The notes below the pieces were generated by a model. The model saw only the letters and a list, made by a program, of their open reading frames with translations. It did no database searches and was not told where the DNA came from. From Salinicoccus halitifaciens (lineage in GTDB: Bacteria; Bacillota; Bacilli; Staphylococcales; Salinicoccaceae): a DNA stretch of 64,000 nt. Location of the stretch: positions 1-64,000 of the forward strand of contig NZ_JAJNCU010000002.1 of the NCBI RefSeq assembly GCF_021026095.1, read 5' to 3'. A program made the position numbers and the translations under genes. The first letter of the stretch is position 1; each line of letters opens with the position of its first letter. Of this stretch, positions 53,688-62,798 are shown piece after piece.

Positions 53688-54449
53688 ATGAAGATAGATC
53701 TTAATTGTGATATGGGAGAAAGTTTCGGTTTACATGTGCAGGGCAACGATGAAGAAATGATGAAATACATCACATCTGCGAACATCGCGTGCGGATTCCA
53801 TAGTGGGGACCCGCATGTCATGCGGGAGACTGTAGCACTCGCCAAAAAATATGGTGTGGGCATCGGTGCACATCCCGGCCTGCCTGACCTCGTCGGTTTC
53901 GGCCGCAGGCGGATGGACTGCACTGCATCGGAGATGAAGGACTTCGTCACTTATCAGATGGGCGCCTTAAGGGAATTCTCAAGGGCGAATGGTGTCAGCA
54001 TACAGCACTGCAAACCGCACGGTGCGATGTATATGCAGGCGATGGAAGACCATGAAGTGGCAAGGGCGATTCTTGAAGCGATAGAAGAGATCGATAAGAA
54101 TACAATCGTCTTTGCCGTAAATAACTCTGCTATGCTGGATGAAGCCGTGAAGATGGGGATCCCTGTCGCTAAAGAAGGCTATGCCGACCGGGAACATACG
54201 GCTGACGGCAGTCTGGTGCTCACCCGTAAAAGCAGGAACCTTGATGATTTCGATAAGATGGCAGAACGTGTCGTGCGCTTGGTGAAGGAGAAGAAGGTCA
54301 TCACTCACGATGGTGAGGATGCATCGTTGGAAGTGGAGACGATCTGCATCCACGGTGATAATCCGGATGCACCGAAACTTGCAAAATCCGTTGTTTCCGC
54401 ACTGGAGAATGCCGGTGTGGAAATTGTTCCGGTGAAGCAGCTGATCTGA
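53688..54449 (+). CDS. pxpA: LamB/YcsF family protein, 5-oxoprolinase subunit A
   Basis: 253 residues. DLNCDMGESFG, ANIACGFHSGDPHVM, GAHPGLPDLVGFGRR, CKPHGAMYMQA and EGYADREHTADGSLV are the PxpA signature. In PxpABC it hydrolyses the activated lactam. Start at ATG 53688 behind AAGGTGG. Last gene of the carboxylase set, followed by a terminator. Confidence 0.92.
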   Translation: MKIDLNCDMGESFGLHVQGNDEEMMKYITSANIACGFHSGDPHVMRETVALAKKYGVGIGAHPGLPDLVGFGRRRMDCTASEMKDFVTYQMGALREFSRANGVSIQHCKPHGAMYMQAMEDHEVARAILEAIEEIDKNTIVFAVNNSAMLDEAVKMGIPVAKEGYADREHTADGSLVLTRKSRNLDDFDKMAERVVRLVKEKKVITHDGEDASLEVETICIHGDNPDAPKLAKSVVSALENAGVEIVPVKQLI

Positions 54450-54463
54450 AGTTTAGAAATATA

Positions 54464-54496
54464 ATAAAAAGAACACAGAAATGTGTTCTTTTTATT
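54464..54496. terminator. Terminator of the carboxylase operon
   Basis: AAAAAGAACACA-gaaa-TGTGTTCTTTTT perfect stem, T-rich on both sides. Confidence 0.88.
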
Positions 54497-54617
54497 TTTC
54501 ATCAGGCCCGGATTAAAACCGATAATCATAAGTCACCCCGGCCATTTTTTGTTATACTCAACGAAAGATTAAATATTCTAAAAAATATTGACGTCCGAAT
54601 ACAAAGGGGTTATACAA

Positions 54618-55544
54618 GTGCAGGGGAAAACGCAATTTTTAAAAGGGTTCGGCATGCTGTCACGCATTCTGGCCGTCGCCTTCTCAAGTTTTGTCACAAT
54701 ACTTTCAACATCCATTCCGCTGATTTTATTTTATCCGGAGGTCAGTAACACCAATGTGCTGATTCTGATCGGCATTCTGCTGCTCGGTTCTTTTCTGACG
54801 CACGGTCTGTTGACGCATATCGTCAATGATCTCGCTGATTTCAAGTCGGGTACGGATGAGTACAGCCCCGGTGTGCTTTCCGGCGGGAGCAGGGTGATAC
54901 AGACGAAGGTGTTCACCTATGCACAGTTGAAACTTTTCGGTGTGGTGCTCACAGCGGTGATGGCTCTCGCGGCGGTCTTGTTCTTCATCTTCGGTTATAC
55001 GGTGCTCGGCATCCTCACAATCCTCGGCATGTGGGGGGCGATCTCGTACTCCATGAGACCGTTCATCTTCGCCTATAAGCCGCTTGCCGGTGAATGGCTG
55101 AGCCTTTTCCCTTCGATGCTTGCCCTGGGGCTTGCAGCGCCGTGGATCATGCTCGATTCAATACCGGTCTGGGCATGGTTCAACGCCGCAATCAATGCAA
55201 TCTGGTGCATGGCCTGGGTCATGGTCCACCATATTCCGGATATGGATGCAGATCAGAGGGCGAAACCTGTCAAGAACACGAGTGTGCTTTATGCGGCCAA
55301 CAGATGGGGCAGGCGCGCAGCACATCTCCCTGCCGTCCTGTACCTCGCCATCATCGGTGTGCTCGCCGTCATCATGACGTTCACCCGCCCGCTTGCTGGC
55401 ATCATCACACTCATTCTCATCATCATCACGATACTGATGCTTTTTGATACGGATAAGCGTGATGTTGAAGCGGTCACAGCCACTGAGAAGAAAATGCTGA
55501 TCATGGCGGCCCTGACTGCACTGATGCTCGGTTTCATCATTTAA
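54618..55544 (+). CDS. UbiA family prenyltransferase
   Basis: 308 residues, about nine transmembrane helices. First Asp-rich motif NDLADFKSGTDEY and second HHIPDMDADQRA bind the prenyl diphosphate through Mg2+. Such enzymes prenylate aromatic acceptors for quinone or heme synthesis. GTG start at 54618 behind AAAGGGG; a TTG ten codons earlier lacks a ribosome binding site. Not clearly MenA or CtaB; the acceptor is unknown. Confidence 0.85.
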   Translation: MQGKTQFLKGFGMLSRILAVAFSSFVTILSTSIPLILFYPEVSNTNVLILIGILLLGSFLTHGLLTHIVNDLADFKSGTDEYSPGVLSGGSRVIQTKVFTYAQLKLFGVVLTAVMALAAVLFFIFGYTVLGILTILGMWGAISYSMRPFIFAYKPLAGEWLSLFPSMLALGLAAPWIMLDSIPVWAWFNAAINAIWCMAWVMVHHIPDMDADQRAKPVKNTSVLYAANRWGRRAAHLPAVLYLAIIGVLAVIMTFTRPLAGIITLILIIITILMLFDTDKRDVEAVTATEKKMLIMAALTALMLGFII

Positions 55545-55595
55545 AGCCCGCTTCGGATGGTGTATAATGAAACTAAACGGCCGGAGGTTTTCGAT

Positions 55596-56108
55596 ATGGA
55601 GAAATCTTATTTGAAAAAACGGTTTCTGGCACTGCTGATCGATTACATCATCATATGGGTCTACCTTATTTTACTGTTCCTCACTTTTTCGGTCATCTAT
55701 ATTTTATTCTTTGATGAAATTCCGGAATTCAATGAAATCTCGGCGCATCTGATGGCATTTTTCACGACCGTGCTGCCCGTGACCCTGGCGTTTTCATATA
55801 TGGAGTCCAGGCACCCTTACGCGACGCCCGGGAAGAAAAAGACGGGGCTCGCAGTCGGGAATAAAACCCCCCTGCTCCCCTCAAGCCTGCTCCGGAATGC
55901 ATTCAAGTTCTTGCCGTGGCATATCGGCCATACCGGCGTGATCCGTGCAATGTATCAGGATTATTCCGTATCCTGGTTCATGGTGGGAAATGCGGGATTT
56001 GTACTCGCGGGAGTTTATGTATTGATGGTGCTCTTCAGAAATGATCACAGGCACCTGCCGGATATGATTGCCGGTGCGGAAGTGGTCGCGGGGAGGGTCG
56101 GATCATGA
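55596..56108 (+). CDS. RDD family membrane protein
   Basis: 170 residues, three to four helices. FLALLIDYIIIWVYLIL carries the R and D positions of the RDD family, followed by ATPGKKKTGL and the late DHRHLPDMIAGAEVV, a common RDD ending. Possibly transport-related. Start at ATG 55596 with CGGAGG. Overlaps the PLD gene by 4 bases. Confidence 0.83.
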   Translation: MEKSYLKKRFLALLIDYIIIWVYLILLFLTFSVIYILFFDEIPEFNEISAHLMAFFTTVLPVTLAFSYMESRHPYATPGKKKTGLAVGNKTPLLPSSLLRNAFKFLPWHIGHTGVIRAMYQDYSVSWFMVGNAGFVLAGVYVLMVLFRNDHRHLPDMIAGAEVVAGRVGS

Positions 56109-57556
56109 AGAAAAAAAGAAGGTTTCTTATGATGCTCGGCGGGCTGATACTGGTTTTTTTCATCATCATACCTTTGATTGCCGGCCTTTTCATCTATTTC
56201 AGGGACACACCTGAGAACATCACATATGAGAGCGAAGTCTACAACACCGATTCGTTGGAGTTCCTGTACGATTTGACGTATGCGGACGAGACAGGGGAAG
56301 AGGTGCACGAACAGGAAATTTTCGATGAAATTTTCCTTATGATCGAGGAAGCGGAGGACTTCCTGCTGCTCGACATGTTTTTATTCAATGATGACTATGA
56401 TCATGGGGATCCCGAGCTTGATTTCCCGCAGCTCTCGCAGGAATTATCGGATACTCTGATCCGGAAGAAGGAGCAGAATCCGGACATTGAGATCATTTTC
56501 ATCACGGACCCGATCAACACCTTTTACCGGACTTATCTGCCGTCACATATCGAAAATATGAAGCGGGCCGGCATACAGGTGCATCAGACGGACCTTGATC
56601 CGCTACGGGACTCGAACCCGCTGTACTCAAGCTTCTACAGGGTGTATCTGCAGTGGTTCGGTGATTCGCAGGCGGGCTGGCTGCCCAATGTATTGAGGCC
56701 TGAAGGTCCGGAAGTGAACCTGCGTTCTTATTTCAGCCTTCTCAATTTCAAGGCGAACCACAGGAAGACCATCATGAATGAGCGTACTGCGATCATAACG
56801 TCGGCGAATCCGCATGATGCGAGTTTCTACCATTCCAACACTGCCTTCAAAGTCGGCGGTCCGGTCCTTGAAGATCTTATGGTGAGCGAGCGCGCAGTAC
56901 TTGATATGGCAGGTGTGGATACTGAGGTGTTCGACGGATTTGATATCGACATGGATGATGATACCGGCGAATATGAAGTACAGCTCGTCACCGAAAGCAG
57001 AATCAAGGCACAGATGCTTGAGATGATCGAAGGGACCGGGGCGGGGGACGCAATCCGCACAGGCATCTTCTATATATCCGACAGGGATGTGATCCAGGCG
57101 TTGAAAGATGCCCTGGACCGCGGTGTTGAAGTGCAGATGGTGCTGGATGTGAATCAGGATGCCTTCGGCAATGAAAAGATAGGGATTCCGAACAAGCCCG
57201 TGGCCGCTGAGCTGATGGATCATGATCATCCGCCTGAAATCCGCTGGTATGAATCGCACGGGGAGCAGTATCATGCAAAATTCATGATAGCGGAGACTGA
57301 TGAGGGCATCACCGTGACCGCCGGGACCACGAATTTTACAAGGCGCAACCTCGATGACTACAACCTTGAGACGAACCTCGTCGTAACCGGAAGCAAAGAT
57401 TCTGAAGTGATGCAGGAACTGACGGCATATTATGAGCGCATCTGGAATAACGAGGAGGGGACGTACACGTCCGATTATGAGGTGCACAGTGAAGATATAT
57501 GGTGGAAGAATATTTTATACAGGATACAGGAAAATCTGGGCACATCAACTTTTTAA
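56105..57556 (+). CDS. Phospholipase D-like membrane protein
   Basis: 483 residues. One N-terminal helix (RRFLMMLGGLILVFFIIIP) anchors the protein; two HxK motifs follow, H219-R-K221 (NHRKTIMNE..SANPHD) and H390-A-K392 (YHAKFMIAE..GTTNFTRRNL). This is the cardiolipin-synthase/PLD layout, but only one N-terminal helix is present, so its active site should face outside. Possible lipid or phosphodiester hydrolase; substrate unknown. Coupled to the RDD gene by ATGA overlap. Confidence 0.83.
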   Translation: MKKKRRFLMMLGGLILVFFIIIPLIAGLFIYFRDTPENITYESEVYNTDSLEFLYDLTYADETGEEVHEQEIFDEIFLMIEEAEDFLLLDMFLFNDDYDHGDPELDFPQLSQELSDTLIRKKEQNPDIEIIFITDPINTFYRTYLPSHIENMKRAGIQVHQTDLDPLRDSNPLYSSFYRVYLQWFGDSQAGWLPNVLRPEGPEVNLRSYFSLLNFKANHRKTIMNERTAIITSANPHDASFYHSNTAFKVGGPVLEDLMVSERAVLDMAGVDTEVFDGFDIDMDDDTGEYEVQLVTESRIKAQMLEMIEGTGAGDAIRTGIFYISDRDVIQALKDALDRGVEVQMVLDVNQDAFGNEKIGIPNKPVAAELMDHDHPPEIRWYESHGEQYHAKFMIAETDEGITVTAGTTNFTRRNLDDYNLETNLVVTGSKDSEVMQELTAYYERIWNNEEGTYTSDYEVHSEDIWWKNILYRIQENLGTSTF

Positions 57557-57562
57557 TTGGAT

Positions 57563-57587
57563 GTTTACACCGGTAACCCGGGGGTAA
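57563..57587 (+). promoter_or_regulatory. Sigma-B-like promoter
   Basis: GTTTAC, 13 bases, GGGTAA, close to the sigma-B consensus, 46 bases before the 24-residue peptide gene. Confidence 0.55.
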
Positions 57588-57633
57588 AAGATAGTATGAA
57601 AGATGTGACAAATTTTTATAGGAGGCGTAAAAA

Positions 57634-57708
57634 ATGAGAAGTATTATATATATTATCGGTCTTATTGTCGTCATTGCAGCAGTACTATCCTTAATTGGGC
57701 TGATATAA
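57634..57708 (+). CDS. 24-residue hydrophobic membrane peptide
   Basis: 24 codons: MRSIIYIIGLIVVIAAVLSL followed by IGLI and TAA. It is one transmembrane helix with a single Arg at the N-terminus. A strong ribosome binding site (AGGAGGCG) precedes it, and a sigma-B-like promoter and a terminator enclose it, so it is probably a real small stress-induced membrane peptide. No family is recognised. Confidence 0.65.
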   Translation: MRSIIYIIGLIVVIAAVLSLIGLI

Positions 57709-57747
57709 TTGAGCGTTCCCAACCGAAAAATGAAGATGAAATCAAAA

Positions 57748-57776
57748 ACCACGCATGGCTTTCATGCGTGGTATAA
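57748..57776. terminator. Bidirectional terminator
   Basis: CCACGCATG-gcttt-CATGCGTGG stem between the small peptide gene and the converging TANGO2 gene. Confidence 0.85.
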
Positions 57777-57787
57777 AAATGCCTTTT

Positions 57788-58552
57788 TTAACCCTCGAGT
57801 GTGAATTCATATTTCACTTCGCCGGCTTCTTCCCCCTCTTCATAAGTCCTTTCGACAAACGTTACCTTATCCGACTGATCGATTAATATGACGGTCGAGC
57901 ACCTTGTGCCGTATTTATCCATATTGATGAAGAGCGGGGATAACTCCCGTTCAAGCGCTTTTGAAAGGCCGGTGTCCGGCAATCCTGAATCTGCGGTCTC
58001 GTCATCCCGGAGCAGTCTGAACAGTGCTTCGATATCCGCATCCCGATCTTCCATAACGGACTTCAGACCGTCCCTGCCCTTGACGACTTTCGGCCACGGC
58101 GTGTCGAGATGGTGGTTGGAAAGACCGTGCACCCCGTCTTCGACCCGGACGACTTCGTTGTCATAATTATTCAAGTAGTATAAACCATCCTTATTGCCGA
58201 CGAGCAGGTTGAAGCCGGCGTAATCTCCGCCTTCTTCTGCGACTTTCTTCAAATATTCCTCCGGCTGATCATCGCCGGTCAAAAATTCCCTGACCAGGTG
58301 TCCGCGTGACTTTGAATGGGTGGAGAGGAGTTCTTTAGTGTTCCGGACATTGGTGAGTGCGGAAAACCTGCCATCCTTTGTGATGCCGAGCCATGTGCCC
58401 ATGCCCCGGAGGTCGCGCCCGCCGAGCAGATTGGGGTGATCCTCCCAGAAATGCGCCGCTTCCGTCGGACGGCTGTACTCCTCATCACGGTTTGCCGCCA
58501 TGACGAGCTTGTATCTGCTGTGGCTGTTCAGCTGGAAATTGATCAAACACAT
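57788..58552 (-). CDS. TANGO2/NRDE family protein
   Basis: 254 residues. MCLINFQ with an N-terminal Cys2, the VMAANRDEEYSRP block (NRDE motif), GGRDLRGMGTWLGIT and ALTNVR. The family is widespread; its N-terminal Cys suggests an Ntn-hydrolase-like fold, and heme trafficking has been proposed for relatives. Monocistronic. Confidence 0.9.
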   Translation of the reverse strand: MCLINFQLNSHSRYKLVMAANRDEEYSRPTEAAHFWEDHPNLLGGRDLRGMGTWLGITKDGRFSALTNVRNTKELLSTHSKSRGHLVREFLTGDDQPEEYLKKVAEEGGDYAGFNLLVGNKDGLYYLNNYDNEVVRVEDGVHGLSNHHLDTPWPKVVKGRDGLKSVMEDRDADIEALFRLLRDDETADSGLPDTGLSKALERELSPLFINMDKYGTRCSTVILIDQSDKVTFVERTYEEGEEAGEVKYEFTLEG

Positions 58553-58720
58553 GGAATCAGTCCTATCGGGTTATAAGTTTACATACCATTATACTGGAAA
58601 ATAGATAGTGGCTCCAGTGTGTACTTGAAAAGATCAGAGAGATAAGAAAATGTTGAGAAAAAGACTTTAAATGCTTACGATAGTAATTAAGGGAAAATTG
58701 AGTGAAGGGGAGTTTTGATT

Positions 58721-61291
58721 ATGGCGAAGATAACAAAAAAAGATAATGCAGAATTTAAGCGTTCATTGAAGAATGCTAAAAATGAAGAAGACATACAAGC
58801 GGCATATAAAAGAATTTTTCATAAACGATTTGTTAGTGGGGACCCAAAAGCTATAATTAATAATCAATTTGGTAGTGATGGTTATTTACATACTCATGGA
58901 TTAGTCCTAACGTTGAGAATGTTAATGGAATTTAAAAGTGGGACCTCACTCACCGACGTTTCTACAAGAGCAAGGATCATTGCACAGGTTCTATACTATT
59001 TAAAAAGATTTGAAATTCATGGTGATGAGTTACCTAATGTTATATTTAGTGGTGATGAAGAAGAAATGTTTGTTGTATATGCTCCAGTACTTTATCACTA
59101 TTTAAAAGAGGATTATAACTGGGCTATTGCACCGAGTAATGCAGGTTTTGTAAATACCGACTTACTTCGAAAATTGATTGAGGATCCTAATCTCTCATCT
59201 TTTATATTTGATATTAGAACCCCTAATTTTGATATTAACGATGTTTTAAATGCAATTGATAGTTTGGTTATTAATGATGGTGTAGTATACAAAATTCGTG
59301 TGAATGAAGCAAATTTACGTGTGGTCTTTGAGGAATTTGTCAGGATGCTGTTCGCAGAGGATAGAAAAGTGAAGGTCGGTTTAGACCCCAAAAAACAACC
59401 TCATTTACTTGTACAAATTTTTATCCAATCAATCCTCGGGAATCCTGATATTTATCCAGTACCAAGAAAAAAGAACACACTTAAACTACCGGATGGCAAC
59501 GAAGTAAAGCTAGATACAACAGCGTATAGTTCATTTTTCACAAGGTATGAACGGAAATATACTATAGAAGAAAAAGATACGATAAAAGCGATTGCTGATC
59601 AGTTGATTGAAGAAACTGAAAGACGATACAGTGGTGATTTTTGGACACCGACAGTCTGGGCAGATAAGGCACATACCTTGATTGAACAACAGTTGGGTAA
59701 AAATTGGCGTAATGAGTATGTCGTGTGGGATCCAGCATGCGGCACTAAAAATTTAACACGTGACTATCAATTTAAAGAATTATATTCATCAACATTGTTC
59801 CAAGAAGAATTGAATATGGCGGATGCTTACAATAGAGATAGTATATCGTTTCAATATGACTTTTTAAATGATGATATAGATATTAAACCAGATTTAAACC
59901 TATTTGATTTAAAGATGCCAAAAGAATTATTCCAAGCTCTACAAAATGATAAGCCCATAGTGTTCTTTGCCAATCCTCCTTATGCAACCGCCAATGATGC
60001 CGGCGCAAAAGGCACTTCAAAACAAGGAACAGCAAAAACTCGAATTAATGAAATAATGAAAGAGGATAAATTAGGTTCAGCCTCACAACAACTTTATGCA
60101 CAATTTTTTTACAGAATATTAAAATTAAAAAAAGATTTCAAGCTTTCCAATGTTCATATTGCATTTTTTAGTAAACCAACATTTCTAAATGGGGGCTCTT
60201 ATTGGGAAAAATTTAATCAAAGGTTGTTTGAGCAATTTAAATTTAAAGATGGTATGTTACTTAAATCTGGGGAGTTCTCTGATGTAACTGATATTTGGGC
60301 TGTAACTTTTAGTATATATAGTGCTCGAAGCATGTCGGTAGAGGATTTTGAAAGAGAATTCAAAATGTCAGTAGAGCATTTAACTCCGGAAGGAATTAAA
60401 AAAATCGGTAATAAAACTATAAGAATGGTAGGACAGGAAGATTTTTTATCAGAATGGTTAAGAGAACCAACTAAAGGCCGACGAGATTATAAGGCTGCTC
60501 CTTATCCACAGTTTAGTTCAATTTTTAACGTTAACGAATCTAAAGCTCATAGAGGTAAGTTACTCAGTGATGCTTTCGGATATTTTGTTAATGTAGCCAA
60601 TAATGTCTATAATTCACAAAGAGATGTAGTTATATACAGTGGTTCAGCTTATAAAGCAAATGGAGTATCTATTACAAAAGATAATTTTGAGCGTGTTGCT
60701 GTAACATTTGCTTCACGTAAATCTGTCACTCATAATTGGTTGAATGACAATGATAACTTTAAAACTCCTCATGAGGTGGAGATGAGAACTCCCGCTTGGT
60801 CTGATTTCGTTAATGATTGTATTATTTATTCATTGTTTAATATTACTGCGAGTTATCAATCATCCCAAGCAGAAGTTTTATATAATGGTGATTTTTACGA
60901 AATAAAAAACGAAATGTTTTATATGAGTAAAGATCGTATTAAGAAGTTAGCGCAAGATCGATACCTTAATGAGATTGAAGAGCAATTGAGATTTCAACAT
61001 GAAGAGCGATATGTATATTCTTTAATAAATGATAGAAAGTTATCACCAGAAGCTCAAAGAGTTTACGATGAGGCTGTAAAACTAACAGAAAAAGCATTTG
61101 ATTATAGAGATATAGTGAATCTTGAACACCCAGAATGGAACGTAAAACGTTGGGATGCAGGTTTTTATCAAACATATAAAATAATTAACAAGTATAAAAT
61201 CATAGGATGGAATGAATTTAGAGAATTATTCAAAGAACTTGAAAGAAAAATCGAAAGGAAAGTATATAAGTTTGGAATGTTAATAGAATAA
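58721..61291 (+). CDS. Solitary N6-adenine DNA methyltransferase / Eco57I-like protein
   Basis: 856 residues. SAM-binding motif I WDPACGT (336-342) and the catalytic NPPY at 418-421 (FFANPPYAT) mark an amino-methyltransferase (gamma-type order). The about 330 residues before motif I and the 400 after are large enough for target recognition and perhaps nuclease or accessory functions, but I see no clear PD-(D/E)xK motif. Visibly more AT-rich than all neighbours, with AT-rich codons, so it was probably acquired horizontally. ATG 58721 behind AAGGGGAG; TTG 58715 is weaker. No restriction or specificity gene is adjacent. Probably epigenetic or phage-defence related. Confidence 0.8.
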   Translation: MAKITKKDNAEFKRSLKNAKNEEDIQAAYKRIFHKRFVSGDPKAIINNQFGSDGYLHTHGLVLTLRMLMEFKSGTSLTDVSTRARIIAQVLYYLKRFEIHGDELPNVIFSGDEEEMFVVYAPVLYHYLKEDYNWAIAPSNAGFVNTDLLRKLIEDPNLSSFIFDIRTPNFDINDVLNAIDSLVINDGVVYKIRVNEANLRVVFEEFVRMLFAEDRKVKVGLDPKKQPHLLVQIFIQSILGNPDIYPVPRKKNTLKLPDGNEVKLDTTAYSSFFTRYERKYTIEEKDTIKAIADQLIEETERRYSGDFWTPTVWADKAHTLIEQQLGKNWRNEYVVWDPACGTKNLTRDYQFKELYSSTLFQEELNMADAYNRDSISFQYDFLNDDIDIKPDLNLFDLKMPKELFQALQNDKPIVFFANPPYATANDAGAKGTSKQGTAKTRINEIMKEDKLGSASQQLYAQFFYRILKLKKDFKLSNVHIAFFSKPTFLNGGSYWEKFNQRLFEQFKFKDGMLLKSGEFSDVTDIWAVTFSIYSARSMSVEDFEREFKMSVEHLTPEGIKKIGNKTIRMVGQEDFLSEWLREPTKGRRDYKAAPYPQFSSIFNVNESKAHRGKLLSDAFGYFVNVANNVYNSQRDVVIYSGSAYKANGVSITKDNFERVAVTFASRKSVTHNWLNDNDNFKTPHEVEMRTPAWSDFVNDCIIYSLFNITASYQSSQAEVLYNGDFYEIKNEMFYMSKDRIKKLAQDRYLNEIEEQLRFQHEERYVYSLINDRKLSPEAQRVYDEAVKLTEKAFDYRDIVNLEHPEWNVKRWDAGFYQTYKIINKYKIIGWNEFRELFKELERKIERKVYKFGMLIE

Positions 61292-61342
61292 AAATAGGAA
61301 CTTTATCTAATATATAAAATTCACTTATATGAAGGTAAAAAA

Positions 61343-61381
61343 TAAGGGCACCTCAATAGATTAACTTGAGGTGCCCTTATA
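61343..61381 (+). terminator. Hairpin terminator after the methyltransferase gene
   Basis: AAGGGCACCTCAA / TTGAGGTGCCCTT long perfect stem, with A-rich and T-containing flanks. Confidence 0.7.
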
Positions 61382-61471
61382 GATAAATTAGGCTATTAAT
61401 TAACTCGAAAAAACAGAGTTTATATCATTAAAAGAATCTATAAATAGTTCTGTTTTAAGAGTGTCTAGTCT

Positions 61472-62368
61472 TTATTTGAAAGTCTTATGGACGGAAGCAT
61501 CGAAGATCTCTTCGACCGCCTTATCGAGTGAAGTGTTGAAATCATCGTCCGATAAGTCCGCTTTCAGGTCGGAAGCAAGCGCCCTTGAGAAGCTTGCGAT
61601 CAGGCCCTCGTTCTCTTTAAGCTTATCGTTCGCCTGACGGCGTGTATATCCGCCGGAAAGTGCAACGACCCTGATGACCTGCGGGTGGTCGATCAGTTCC
61701 TTGTAGAAGTTCGCCTTCGTCGGGATGGTCAGCTTCAGCATCACGTACTCATCGTCGTTCAGTTCATTCAGGTGGTTCATGATTTCATTTTTGAGGATCC
61801 TTTCGATCTCTTCCTTGTCCTCGGCATGAATGCTGACTTCAGGTTCGATGATCGGTACGAGGCCGGACTGTGTGATGCGCTTGCCGACTTCGAACTGCTG
61901 GTCGACGACGGCCTTGATGCCGGACTCATTCGCCTCAAGGATATTGGAGCGCATCTTCGTGCCGAACATGCCACGTTCAACCGCACGGCGGAGCAGATCG
62001 TCAAGGTCAGGCATCGGCTTCATCAGCTGTGCGCCGTTTTCCACATCGGCAAGGCCCTTGTCCACTTTGACGAACGGGACGATGCCTTTCTCTGCGAGGT
62101 AGTCACCTGTGTATTTGCCCTCGATTTTACGATCCATCGTCTGTTCGAAAAGAATCGCCCCGAGAATCCTGTCTTTGTTGAAAGAAGGTGAAGTGATGAT
62201 GCGGGAGCGCATCTCATGGACCAAATCAAACATTTCCTCGTCGCTTGAATACTGGTCCTCATCCACGCCGTAAGCTTTCAGAGCTTTTGGAGTACTGCCG
62301 CCGCTCTGGTCGAGCGCTGCGATAAATCCGTCATCATTTTTCATTCTGTTGAACTGTTCCTGATTCAC
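61472..62368 (-). CDS. fda: Fructose-bisphosphate aldolase class I
   Basis: 298 residues, usual for the Staphylococcus-type Fda[61 protein letters not shown] and the catalytic Schiff-base Lys region [12 protein letters not shown]. Reversible cleavage of fructose-1,6-bisphosphate. GTG start with AGGAGTG. Codon use returns to that of the chromosome. Confidence 0.94.
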   Translation of the reverse strand: MNQEQFNRMKNDDGFIAALDQSGGSTPKALKAYGVDEDQYSSDEEMFDLVHEMRSRIITSPSFNKDRILGAILFEQTMDRKIEGKYTGDYLAEKGIVPFVKVDKGLADVENGAQLMKPMPDLDDLLRRAVERGMFGTKMRSNILEANESGIKAVVDQQFEVGKRITQSGLVPIIEPEVSIHAEDKEEIERILKNEIMNHLNELNDDEYVMLKLTIPTKANFYKELIDHPQVIRVVALSGGYTRRQANDKLKENEGLIASFSRALASDLKADLSDDDFNTSLDKAVEEIFDASVHKTFK

Positions 62369-62637
62369 TTATAATCACTCCTAAATTTTTTCTCTTCACT
62401 TATCATTATGCTAAATAAACACAATTCATGCAATGATTTAATGGGCCCGGGCCTTTACAGAGGCTGGGCGCTGCAAATGCATGGCCGGTGGAGCATCTTA
62501 CATCGATGATTCCGATGTGAAAATCCCCGTATTCTATCATTTACCCGGAATGTTATAATTTTAATGAATTTTTTCTTTTATTTTTGAGGATACAGTGATT
62601 AATGAAGGTGCCGGTGGCAGGACAGGTGGAATCTATT

Positions 62638-62773
62638 GCTCACTGGGGAGACTGAATGAGCGATGGGGCGGTTCTATCGCTCACCGGGGAGACTGAATGA
62701 GCGATGGGGACGTTCTGTCACTCACCGGGAAGATTGAATGAGCGAGGGGGAGGTTCTACCGCTCACTGGGAAG
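62638..62773 (+). repeat. 41-bp tandem repeat array 1 (plus orientation)
   Basis: Three full 41-bp units (62638, 62679, 62720) and a 13-base partial one. Framework written from the GTTCTATCG phase: GTTCTATCG-CTCA, 14 inner bases, TGAG-CGATGGG, 3 bases. Each unit has CGCTCA..TGAGCG arms able to form a hairpin. The array lies in the gap 62369-62798, which otherwise holds no gene. Confidence 0.85.
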
Positions 62774-62798
62774 TTTATTACAGAAATCGGGTGATCAC

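Noticed and set aside
58671-58718. 15-codon frame just ahead of the methyltransferase gene as a leader peptide
   Set aside because: No ribosome binding site and no attenuator structure after it.
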